Assembly: GCF_018614195.1 (NCBI RefSeq)
Contig: NZ_JAGGOT010000032.1
Location: 62,001 to 126,000 of the forward strand
Reading direction: 5' to 3'
Source of the DNA: Streptomyces sp. ISL-43
GTDB lineage: Bacteria > Actinomycetota > Actinomycetes > Streptomycetales > Streptomycetaceae
DNA length: 64,000 bases
A program made the position numbers and the translations under genes. Of the stretch, positions 52,490 to 60,776 are shown one piece after another; positions within the stretch are counted from its first letter, which is position 1; the number at the start of each line of letters is the position of its first letter. Below the pieces are notes generated by a model that made no database searches, was not told the origin of the DNA, and saw only the letters and a list, made by a program, of their open reading frames with translations.

Positions 52490-55400
52490 TCAGGCTTCGG
52501 TCGGAGCCGAGACGGAGGGCAGCGTCTGCTGCTCGGCCGCTGCGGTCTTCTTCGTCGCCCGCTTCGCAACAGTCTTCTTCGCGGCCGTCTTGGCCGTCGC
52601 CGCCTTCTTGGCGACGGTCTTCTTGGCGGTCGCCGCCTTCTTGACCGGGGCCTTCTTCGCCGCGGTCGTCGTCGCCTTCTTGGCGGCCGTCTTGCGGACC
52701 GCCTTCTTGGCGGGGGCCGCCGGGGCGGCCTCCTCCACGACGGTCTCGGCCACGGCCTCCACCGGCGCCTCGACGGGCGTCTCCACGACCACCACGGCCG
52801 CCTCCGCGCCTGCCGGGGACCCGGCGGGTGCGGTGGCCTTACGGGTGGCACGGCGACGCGTACGGACCGGCGCGGCCTCGGCCACGGGCTCGGCCGGGGC
52901 CTCCACGACGACCGGCTCGGGCTCGACCTCGGGCTCGACGACCTCGGCCGGGGCGGCCTGGACGACCGGCTCCGGGGCCTCCGCCGGGGTGACCGCCGCG
53001 GCGGTCGCCTTGCGGGTGGCACGGCGGCGGGTGCGGCCCTTGGGGGCCTCCTCCACGACCGGCTCCGCCACGGGCTCGACGACGTCGAGTACCTCGGCGA
53101 CCTCGATCTCGGGCTCGGGCTCGGCCACCGGCTCCGCCACGGAGGCCGGGGCCGGGACGGCCGCACCGCGCGGGGCACCCGCCGGAGCGGTCGCCTTGCG
53201 GGTGGCGCGGCGGCGGTTGCGGCGGCCGCTCAGGCCCGCCGCGGCCTCGGCCTCGGCCGGGCTGCTGTAGAGCTCCTCGTCGGCGACGAAGGACGGCTCG
53301 GGCAGGGCCACGGGAGCGGCGGCCTCGGCAGCCACCTCCTCCTCGGTCTCGACCTCGTAGACGTCGCCCTCGACGGTCTCCACGGCCTCGATCTCGTGGT
53401 CGTGCTCGTCGGCGCGGCCACCGCGGCGCTTGGAGCGCTTGCCGTTGCCACCGCCGCCGACCACGGTCGGGGTCTCCATGTGCACGATCACACCGCGGCC
53501 GTTGCAGTGGACGCAGGTCTCGGAGAAGGACTCCAGCAGACCCTGGCCCACCCGCTTGCGGGTCATCTGGACCAGGCCCAGCGAGGTGACCTCGGCGACC
53601 TGGTGCTTGGTGCGGTCGCGGCCCAGGCACTCCAGCATGCGCCGCAGGACCAGGTCGCGGTTGGACTCCAGGACCATGTCGATGAAGTCGATGACCACGA
53701 TGCCGCCGAGGTCGCGCAGCCGCAGCTGGCGCACGATCTCCTCGGCCGCCTCCAGGTTGTTCCTGGTGACGGTCTCCTCGAGGTTGCCGCCCTGACCGGT
53801 GAACTTGCCGGTGTTGACGTCGATGACGATCATCGCCTCGGTCTTGTCGATCACAAGCGAGCCGCCCGAGGGCAGCCACACCTTGCGGTCGAGCGCCTTG
53901 GCGAGCTGCTCGTCGATCCGGTACGTCGCGAAGACGTCGACCTCGGAGGTCCAGCGCGACAGCCGGTCGGACAGGTCCGGGGCCACGTGGTTCACGTAGC
54001 CGTGGATGGTCTCCCAGGCGCTGTCACCGCTGACGATGACCTTCGAGAAGTCCTCGTTGAAGATGTCGCGGACGACGCGGACGGTCATGTCCGGCTCGCC
54101 GTACAGGAGGCTCGGCGAAGAGGTCGAGATCTGCTTCGACTTCTTCTGGATGTCCTCCCACTGGGCCTGCAGACGCTCGACGTCGCGGCGCAGCTCGTCC
54201 TCGCTCGCGCCCTCGGCGGCGGTGCGCACGATGACGCCCGCGTCCTCGGGGACGATCTTCTTGAGGATGGTCTTCAGGCGCGCGCGCTCGGTGTCGGGCA
54301 GCTTGCGGCTGATGCCGGTCATCGAGCCCTCGGGCACGTAGACCAGGTAGCGGCCGGGCAGCGAGACCTGGCTGGTCAGGCGGGCGCCCTTGTGGCCGAT
54401 CGGGTCCTTGGTGACCTGCACCAGGACCGACTGGCCGGACTTGAGGGCGGACTCGATGCGGCGCGGCCCGTTGGCCATGCCGAGCGCCTCGAAGTTGACC
54501 TCACCGGCGTACAGGACCGCGTTGCGGCCCTTGCCGATGTCGATGAAGGCGGCCTCCATCGACGGCAGCACGTTCTGGACCTTGCCCAGGTAGACGTTGC
54601 CGACGTACGAGGTGGCTTCTTCCTTGTTGACGTAGTGCTCGACGAGCACGTTGTCCTCGAGGACGCCGATCTGGGTGCGCTCGCCGGACTGGCGGACGAC
54701 CATGACGCGCTCGACGGCCTCGCGGCGGGCCAGGAACTCGGCCTCGGTGATGATCGGGACGCGGCGGCGGCCCTGCTCGCGGCCTTCGCGGCGGCGCTGC
54801 TTCTTCGCCTCCAGGCGGGTCGAGCCCTTGATGGACTGGACCTCGTCGGAGGAGGTGGACAGGGCCTCGGAGCGCTCGCGCGCCGGGCGCGGCTCGCGGA
54901 CCTTGACGACCGTGCGGACACCGTCGTCCTCGCCCGCCTCGGCGTCCGTACCGCCGTCACCGCTACGGCGGCGACGACGACGGCGACGACGGCTGGAGCT
55001 GGAGCCGAGGGCCCCGTTCTCCTCGTCGTCCTCCTCGGCGGAGTCCTCTTCCTCACCGGCCTCTTCGGCGGACTCGGTCTCGGCCTCTTCCTCGGCGGAC
55101 TCGTCGAGGTCGGCGGCCTCACCGCGACGGCGGCGACGGCCACCGCGACGGCGGCGGCGCGACGGGCGGTCGCCCGACTCGTCGTCCTCGTCGAGCTCGG
55201 CGGCCTCGGCCTCTTCCTCCACCAGCTCTACGTCGGCCAGCGTGACCGGGCCGGACGGCGCGGCCGGGGCCTGGGCGGGGGCCGGGGCCTCCGGGGCGGC
55301 GGCCTCGGCGGCGGCGCGGCCGCGGCGACGGCGACGGCCGGCGGGCTGCGCGACGGGAGCCGCGGGGGCCTCGACCTCTGCCTCGAACTCGAGCTCCTCC

Positions 55401-56242
55401 TCCTCGGTCTCCTCGACCGGGGCGGCGGCAGCGGCGGCCGCGGCCATGGCCGCGGTCTCCGGGGTCTGGAACATCGGCTCGGCGAAGACCGGGGCCTGGA
55501 ACACGGCGACGGCGGGACGCGCGGCGCGGCGGCCACGTGCCGGCGCCTCGGCCTCGGCGGCGGCGGGCGCGGCCTGCGGCGCGGCGGCGGCCGGGGCCGT
55601 GGTGGTACGGGTGGCGCGGCGGCGGCCGCCGCGCTTCGGGGAGTCCACGGCGTCGGCGACGGTGACGGTGGCCTTGCTCGCGGTGGCCGGCGCCGGGGCG
55701 GCGGCCTCCTCCACGACGGCTTCGGCGGCGGGCGCCTCGGGGGCCGTCACGGCGCGGGTGGCACGGCGGCGGGCACGCGGCGCGGGGGCGGCGGACTCCT
55801 CGACGACCGGAGCGGCCACGGCGGCCGGAGCCTCGACCACGACCGGCGCGGCCTCGGCGGCGGGCGCCTCGGGAGCGGCGACGGCGCGGGTGGCACGGCG
55901 ACGGGCACGCGGCGCCGGGGCGGCGGACTCCTCGGTGGCGGGAACGGACACGGCGGCCGGAGCCTCGACCACGACCGGCGCGGCCTCGGCGGCGGGCGCC
56001 TCGGGAGCGGCGACGGCACGGGTGGCGCGACGGCGGGTACGAGCCGGGGCGGCGGCCGGGGCGGCCTCCTCGGCGGGAGCGGCCGCGACCACGGGGGCGG
56101 CGGCCTCGGCGGCGGGCGTCACGGCCCCGCCGGGCGGACCGGCGGGCCGGGACGCGGCACGCCGACGCCTGCGCGGAGGCAGGTTGTCACTGGGGCTGCC
56201 AGTGTCCGCGGCGGTGTTGTTGTCGTTTTCGTTGTTGAGCAT
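52490..56242 (-). CDS. rne: Ribonuclease E/G with very long low-complexity ends
   Basis: Endoribonuclease for mRNA and rRNA processing, 1250 residues. The catalytic core sits in the middle, as in the Streptomyces RNase ES type. An S1 domain lies near residues 545-625 (SYVGNVYLGKVQNVLPSMEAAFIDIG), catalytic Asp in VIDVNTGKFTGQGG near 805 and DFIDM near 850, and the zinc-link CVHCNGRG near 910. Residues 1-480 are Ala/Pro/Glu-rich with repeated RARRRATRAV units and acid clusters. Residues from about 1000 on contain RRRATRKATAPAG repeats, and the last 80 residues are histone-H1-like Lys/Ala repeats. The ends probably bind RNA or degradosome partners. Confidence 0.92.
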   Translation of the reverse strand: MLNNENDNNTAADTGSPSDNLPPRRRRRAASRPAGPPGGAVTPAAEAAAPVVAAAPAEEAAPAAAPARTRRRATRAVAAPEAPAAEAAPVVVEAPAAVSVPATEESAAPAPRARRRATRAVAAPEAPAAEAAPVVVEAPAAVAAPVVEESAAPAPRARRRATRAVTAPEAPAAEAVVEEAAAPAPATASKATVTVADAVDSPKRGGRRRATRTTTAPAAAAPQAAPAAAEAEAPARGRRAARPAVAVFQAPVFAEPMFQTPETAAMAAAAAAAAPVEETEEEELEFEAEVEAPAAPVAQPAGRRRRRGRAAAEAAAPEAPAPAQAPAAPSGPVTLADVELVEEEAEAAELDEDDESGDRPSRRRRRGGRRRRRGEAADLDESAEEEAETESAEEAGEEEDSAEEDDEENGALGSSSSRRRRRRRRRSGDGGTDAEAGEDDGVRTVVKVREPRPARERSEALSTSSDEVQSIKGSTRLEAKKQRRREGREQGRRRVPIITEAEFLARREAVERVMVVRQSGERTQIGVLEDNVLVEHYVNKEEATSYVGNVYLGKVQNVLPSMEAAFIDIGKGRNAVLYAGEVNFEALGMANGPRRIESALKSGQSVLVQVTKDPIGHKGARLTSQVSLPGRYLVYVPEGSMTGISRKLPDTERARLKTILKKIVPEDAGVIVRTAAEGASEDELRRDVERLQAQWEDIQKKSKQISTSSPSLLYGEPDMTVRVVRDIFNEDFSKVIVSGDSAWETIHGYVNHVAPDLSDRLSRWTSEVDVFATYRIDEQLAKALDRKVWLPSGGSLVIDKTEAMIVIDVNTGKFTGQGGNLEETVTRNNLEAAEEIVRQLRLRDLGGIVVIDFIDMVLESNRDLVLRRMLECLGRDRTKHQVAEVTSLGLVQMTRKRVGQGLLESFSETCVHCNGRGVIVHMETPTVVGGGGNGKRSKRRGGRADEHDHEIEAVETVEGDVYEVETEEEVAAEAAAPVALPEPSFVADEELYSSPAEAEAAAGLSGRRNRRRATRKATAPAGAPRGAAVPAPASVAEPVAEPEPEIEVAEVLDVVEPVAEPVVEEAPKGRTRRRATRKATAAAVTPAEAPEPVVQAAPAEVVEPEVEPEPVVVEAPAEPVAEAAPVRTRRRATRKATAPAGSPAGAEAAVVVVETPVEAPVEAVAETVVEEAAPAAPAKKAVRKTAAKKATTTAAKKAPVKKAATAKKTVAKKAATAKTAAKKTVAKRATKKTAAAEQQTLPSVSAPTEA
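55740..56030. repeat. About 132-bp direct repeats in the rne N-terminal region
   Basis: The block encoding RRRATRAVAAPEAPAAEA recurs near 55750, 55882 and 56014, 132 bp (44 codons) apart, with only a few changes in the VSVPATEE/VAAPVVEE part. The repeats keep the frame. Confidence 0.75.
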
Positions 56243-56476
56243 GCGGGGTTTCTCCCGTCACGCTCCCGGGCGCCGCGGCTGACTTCCGGTCCGGCACGGC
56301 TCCGCACGATGAGCGGGGAGCCGGCCTCCGGGGCGCGTTCGCCACACGGGAGCTCAGTTCAATGGCCGCCGGTTCCGTACGTGGTAGTCCGTACGGCCTG
56401 GCGGAAGTCTTCAGGTCTGTGCGCGGCCCGACCCAGGTGGCTCCCGAGTCCCAGGGCTGCGCGACGACGACGATCC

Positions 56477-57310
56477 CTACGCGGCGGGACCTTCCGGCGC
56501 CTTCGCGTCGGCGGTTACGGCCGCCGTGGATGGGGCGGTCGTGACAGCTTCGCGGTCGGGCGCGAGCGGGTCGGTCACCGTGCCGGACTCCTCGTCGAAG
56601 AGCCCCTGCGCCAGCCTGGTCACCGCTGCGGGGACCGGCGGCGTTAGGTCGGCCACGGTTCGGAGACCGGACAGGACGTCGTCGGGTCGCACGGCAGGTG
56701 TCAAATGCCGAACAACCAGCCGCAGTATCGCACAAGCATTGTCCAGGGGCCTATCAGCCGCTGCGGCAACCGAAACGGGAACCACTTCCAGACTGACCAC
56801 GGCGCCGCGCGTGTCGAAGGTCCGCATTCCGTTCTTGGTGCGGCGCTGGACCTCCACGGTCTCGGCGGCGAGGAAGGCCTCGACGGCCCGCTCGGTGTCC
56901 GCGGGCTCCACGCCGTCCAGGCGCAGCTCCCAGACGGAGGCCGTCAGCCGGTCGGCGAGACCGGAGGTGTGGGCCTCCACGGCGTCGATGATGTCGAGGC
57001 CGAGCGGCATCGACTCGTCGAGCAGTTCGCGGAGCTTCGCGGGGTCGCGGCGCTCCGCGAGGGCGATCTCCAGGTACTCGGCCTCGCTGCCGGTCCCGGT
57101 CGGGGCGGCGTTCGCGTACGAGACGCGCGGGTGCGGGGTGAAGCCCGCCGAGTACGCCATGGGCACCTCGGAGCGGCGCAGGGCCCGCTCGAAGGCGCGC
57201 TGGAAGTCCCGGTGACTGGTGAACCGGAGGCGGCCGCGCTTGGTGTAGCGCAGTCGAATGCGCTGCACCACCGGTGCGGGAGGCGGGCCTTCGGGCTGTC
57301 GCTTGCCCAG
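56477..57310 (-). CDS. TIGR03936-family radical-SAM-associated protein (DUF2344), probable CTG start
   Basis: Partner of the TIGR03960 radical-SAM protein; in some bacteria the two are one protein. Function unknown. With start CTG 57310 the protein has 277 residues, begins (M)GKRQPEGPPPAPVVQRIRLRYTKRGRLRFTSHRDF and includes AYSAGFTPHPRVSYA and AAPTGTGSEAEYLEI. The CTG has AAGGAG 8 nt upstream. The alternative GTG 57271 lacks a comparable ribosome site. It follows the Trp-rich membrane gene after 87 bp and precedes rne. The C-terminal tail (about 210-277) is Ala/Thr/Pro-rich. Confidence 0.85.
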   Translation of the reverse strand: MGKRQPEGPPPAPVVQRIRLRYTKRGRLRFTSHRDFQRAFERALRRSEVPMAYSAGFTPHPRVSYANAAPTGTGSEAEYLEIALAERRDPAKLRELLDESMPLGLDIIDAVEAHTSGLADRLTASVWELRLDGVEPADTERAVEAFLAAETVEVQRRTKNGMRTFDTRGAVVSLEVVPVSVAAAADRPLDNACAILRLVVRHLTPAVRPDDVLSGLRTVADLTPPVPAAVTRLAQGLFDEESGTVTDPLAPDREAVTTAPSTAAVTADAKAPEGPAA

Positions 57311-57397
57311 TGGTTCTTCTCCTTGTGCGGGGCTCCGCGGCTCGCGCGTCGCCCTGAGGTCTGTGGAGCCTGCGGGCCACGCCGTCGCCCGCCCGGC

Positions 57398-58537
57398 TCA
57401 CCCCTGCGGCTTGTGCAGGGGGCTCGTCGGGATCGGCGTGGCGGGCGCGTCGTCTACGGCTCTGTTACTACACAGAGTACGCGCCTGTGACCTCGCCGGT
57501 TCCCGGGGCGGCCCCCCGAACAGTGCCCGCCGTACCTCGGCCCGCGCCTCGCGCACCGCGAGGCGGGAGGTGTTCCACACCTCGCGGACGGCGCGGCCGA
57601 CCGGAGCGATCGCCTGCCGGTGCACCGAGCGGGCGGCGCGCCGGACGGAGGTCCACACCGCGCGGACGGCGTGCCCGACGGGTGTGGCGATCCGCCGGTA
57701 CGCCCAGGCGACGGGCCGCACGACGAGCCAACGCCACACCCGCACGAACCCCCGCCACAGCGACCGGCTCACGCGCCCCGCGAGATGCCAGGCACCGACC
57801 AGCAGCCGGCCGAGGGGGGCGAGCAGGTACGCGTACAGCCCACGGCCGACGGGCGCGAGCACGTACCGCCACAGCCCGACCCAGGGCCAGACGAACAGCG
57901 CCATGGCCAGCCAGGCCACGCAGAGCCCGAACCCCCGGGCCAGCCAGAGCAGTCCGTGCCCGACGGGGGCGAGGACGTACCGGTACAGCGCCAGCGCCGG
58001 CAGGACCAGCAGGTACCGCACCCCGCCCGCGACCAGCCACGCGAAGCCCCGCCCGACCGGCGCCAGTACGTACTCCCAGGCGGGGACCAGCACGTACCGC
58101 CACAGCCCGACCGCCGGCCAGACGAGGAGCACCATGCCCAGCGTCCGGACCGCCCACCGCAGCCCCTTGCCCAACGGGCTCAGCAGATAGGTGTGAACGG
58201 CCCGCCCCAGCAGGCCGATCGCGTGCCCCGCCGGGAGCATGACGTACCGCCAGAGACCGACCCACGGCCAGTAGAGGAACAGCTTGAGCAGGGCCCCGAC
58301 CAGCCACCCGAGTCCGCGCAGCACCGGCAGCACGGCCAGCTCGTACAACCGGGCCAGTCCCTGTCCCAGCGGTCCGAAGACGGTCCGGTTCAGCATCCGC
58401 GCGAAGGCGACGAGCACGTCCCACACCACCCGTACGGGCAGCACGACCAGCATCGCCACGATCTTCACGGGTATCCGGACGACGCCCACCAGGCAGCCTT
58501 CGCCCTGCGGTGGCGGCAGCGACTTCTCCAGTTCCAT
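57398..58537 (-). CDS. Trp/Tyr-rich repeat membrane protein, unknown function
   Basis: A 379-residue hydrophobic protein without a known family. It has four copies of a 10-residue unit: WPWVGLWRYV at 90-99, WPAVGLWRYV at 140-149, LPALALYRYV at 179-188 and WPWVGLWRYV at 217-226. Each is followed by a form of LAPVGRGL. Residues 230-340 are Arg-rich with Trp repeats (VWRWLVVRPVAWAYRR, VWTSVRRAARSV). The tail is soluble. The 3' end comes close to the TIGR03936 gene; it lies between the two radical-SAM partners. It may be a multi-pass or amphipathic membrane-surface protein. Confidence 0.75.
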   Translation of the reverse strand: MELEKSLPPPQGEGCLVGVVRIPVKIVAMLVVLPVRVVWDVLVAFARMLNRTVFGPLGQGLARLYELAVLPVLRGLGWLVGALLKLFLYWPWVGLWRYVMLPAGHAIGLLGRAVHTYLLSPLGKGLRWAVRTLGMVLLVWPAVGLWRYVLVPAWEYVLAPVGRGFAWLVAGGVRYLLVLPALALYRYVLAPVGHGLLWLARGFGLCVAWLAMALFVWPWVGLWRYVLAPVGRGLYAYLLAPLGRLLVGAWHLAGRVSRSLWRGFVRVWRWLVVRPVAWAYRRIATPVGHAVRAVWTSVRRAARSVHRQAIAPVGRAVREVWNTSRLAVREARAEVRRALFGGPPREPARSQARTLCSNRAVDDAPATPIPTSPLHKPQG

Positions 58538-58698
58538 GCCGCTAAGGACACACCACGGGCCCGCTCCGTTGCACAGGGACCGCCTTCAGTCGATGGACCC
58601 CTTGGGCGGGACACGCGCCGCTCGTTGCCGACCGACGCTCCGCGGGCGCTCCCGTCCGTACGGCTGTCGGTGCTCACGGAAACCGGAGGAGGAATGCG

Positions 58699-58730
58699 AA
58701 TGTCCCCCTGTCTCTCGACAAGGGGACATT
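58699..58730 (-). terminator. Terminator after the TIGR03960 gene
   Basis: AATGTCCCCCTGTC and GACAAGGGGACATT form a 14-bp stem with one G-U pair and loop TCTC, 13 nt past the stop. Confidence 0.65.
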
Positions 58731-58743
58731 TCACACGACCGTA

Positions 58744-60678
58744 CTACTTCGGGGATTCGCCCACCACGCTCAGCGGGAGCAGCTTCTGCCCGGTCGGTCC
58801 GATTTGAATACTGGTCTGGAGCTGAGGACACACGCCGCAGTCGAAGCACGGAGTCCAGCGGCAGTCTTCGACCTCGGTCTCGTCGAGGGCGTCCTGCCAG
58901 TCCTCCCAGAGCCAGTCCTTGTCCAGACCGGAGTCCAGGTGGTCCCAGGGCAGCACTTCTTCGTAGGTGCGCTCGCGGGTCGTGTACCAGGCCACGTCCA
59001 CGCCGTACGCGGGCAGGGTCTTCCCGGCCGCCTGCATCCAGCGCTCGTAGCTGAAGTGCTCGCGCCAGCCGTCGAAGCGGCCGCCCGACTCGTACACGGC
59101 GCGGATGACGTCGCCGATGCGGCGGTCACCGCGGGAGAGCAGGCCCTCGACGACGCCCGGCTTGCCGTCGTGGTAGCGGAAGCCGATGGAGCGACCGTAC
59201 TTCTTGTCCCCGCGGAGCTTGTCCCGGAGCTTGGCCAGACGGGCGTCCGTCTCCTCCGCCGACAGCTGCGGCGCCCACTGGAACGGGGTGTGCGGCTTCG
59301 GCACGAACCCGCCGATCGACACCGTGCAGCGGATGTCGTTCTGGCCGGAGACCTCGCGGCCCTTGGCGATGACGTTGACCGCCATGTCGCCGATCTGGAG
59401 CACGTCCTCGTCGGTCTCGGTCGGCAGGCCGACCATGAAGTACAGCTTCACCTGGCGCCAGCCGTTGCCGTACGCCGTGGAGACCGTCCGGATCAGGTCC
59501 TCTTCCGAGACCATCTTGTTGATGACCTTGCGCATGCGCTCGGAGCCGCCCTCGGGGGCGAAGGTCAGACCGGAGCGGCGGCCGTTGCGGGTCAGCTCGT
59601 TGGCCAGGTCGACGTTGAAGGCGTCCACGCGGGTCGACGGGAGGGACAGGCCCACCTTGTCGTCCGTGTAGCGGTCGGCCAGGCCCTTGGCGATGTCCGC
59701 GATCTCGGTGTGGTCCGCGGAGGAGAGGGAGAGGAGACCGACCTCTTCGAAGCCCGTCGCCTTGAGGCCGCGCTCCACCATTTCGCCGATGCCGGTGATG
59801 CTTCGCTCCCGCACGGGGCGCGTGATCATGCCGGCCTGGCAGAAACGGCAGCCGCGGGTGCAGCCGCGGAAGATCTCCACGGACATGCGCTCGTGGACGG
59901 TCTCGGCGAGCGGGACCAGGGGCTGCTTGGGGTAGGGCCATTCGTCGAGGTCCATGACGGTGTGCTTGGACACCCGCCACGGCACGCCCGACCGGTTCGG
60001 GACGACGCGGCCGATGCGGCCGTCCGGCAGGTACTCGACGTCGTAGAAGCCCGGGACGTAGACGCCGCCGGTCTTGGCGAGGCGCAGCAGGACCTCCTCG
60101 CGCCCGCCCGGACGGCCCTCGGCCTTCCACGCACGGATGATCTCGGTCATGTCGAGGACGGCCTGCTCGCCGTCGCCGATGATCGCGCAGTCGATGAACT
60201 CGGCGATCGGCTCGGGGTTGAAGGCCGCGTGACCGCCCGCGAGGACGATGGGGTGGTCGACCGTACGGTTCTTGGCCTCCAGCGGGATGCCCGCGAGGTC
60301 CAGCGCCGTCAGCATGTTGGTGTAGCCGAGCTCGGTGGAGAAGGAGAGCCCGAAGACGTCGAAGTCCCCGACCGGGCGGTGGGAGTCGACGGTGAACTGC
60401 GGCACCTTGTGCTCGCGCATCAGCTCTTCGAGGTCCGGCCACACGCTGTACGTGCGCTCCGCGAGCACGCCCTCGCGCTCGTTCAGCACCTCGTAAAGGA
60501 TCATGACGCCCTGGTTGGGCAGCCCGACCTCGTACGCGTCCGGGTACATCAGCGCCCAGCGGACGTCGGCGGAGTCCCACTCCTTGACGGTGGAGTTCAG
60601 CTCACCACCGACGTACTGGATGGGCTTCTGCACATGCGGGAGCAGAGCTTCGAGCTGTGGGAAGACCGACTCGGACAT
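58744..60678 (-). CDS. TIGR03960-family B12-binding radical SAM protein
   Basis: Radical-SAM protein with an N-terminal cobalamin-binding-like domain; its reaction is unknown. The 644-residue protein begins MSESVFPQLEALLPHV. The iron-sulfur motif is CTRGCRFCQAG near residue 273. Other blocks are MYPDAYEVGLPNQG near 44, SLPSTRVDAF and TFAPEGGSERMRKVINK, and a C-terminal Cys cluster CFDCGVCPQLQ, perhaps for another iron-sulfur centre. ATG 60678. Its partner gene (TIGR03936) is 1.4 kb downstream, split off by the Trp-rich gene. The pair is often next to rne and rplU-rpmA, as here. Confidence 0.92.
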   Translation of the reverse strand: MSESVFPQLEALLPHVQKPIQYVGGELNSTVKEWDSADVRWALMYPDAYEVGLPNQGVMILYEVLNEREGVLAERTYSVWPDLEELMREHKVPQFTVDSHRPVGDFDVFGLSFSTELGYTNMLTALDLAGIPLEAKNRTVDHPIVLAGGHAAFNPEPIAEFIDCAIIGDGEQAVLDMTEIIRAWKAEGRPGGREEVLLRLAKTGGVYVPGFYDVEYLPDGRIGRVVPNRSGVPWRVSKHTVMDLDEWPYPKQPLVPLAETVHERMSVEIFRGCTRGCRFCQAGMITRPVRERSITGIGEMVERGLKATGFEEVGLLSLSSADHTEIADIAKGLADRYTDDKVGLSLPSTRVDAFNVDLANELTRNGRRSGLTFAPEGGSERMRKVINKMVSEEDLIRTVSTAYGNGWRQVKLYFMVGLPTETDEDVLQIGDMAVNVIAKGREVSGQNDIRCTVSIGGFVPKPHTPFQWAPQLSAEETDARLAKLRDKLRGDKKYGRSIGFRYHDGKPGVVEGLLSRGDRRIGDVIRAVYESGGRFDGWREHFSYERWMQAAGKTLPAYGVDVAWYTTRERTYEEVLPWDHLDSGLDKDWLWEDWQDALDETEVEDCRWTPCFDCGVCPQLQTSIQIGPTGQKLLPLSVVGESPK

Positions 60679-60776
60679 CACGCGACTTTCGTGAAGCGGG
60701 CAGGGAGCGACTCTCAAGCGTACCCCGATGCCCGGCAGCCTCCCGCCCGCTCGACGCCCGGCCCGGCCCCGGGCCG

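Noticed and set aside
53396..56647. A long plus-strand open frame opposite rne
   Set aside because: Gly-rich shadow of the Ala/Pro repeats in rne; no family motifs and no start signal.
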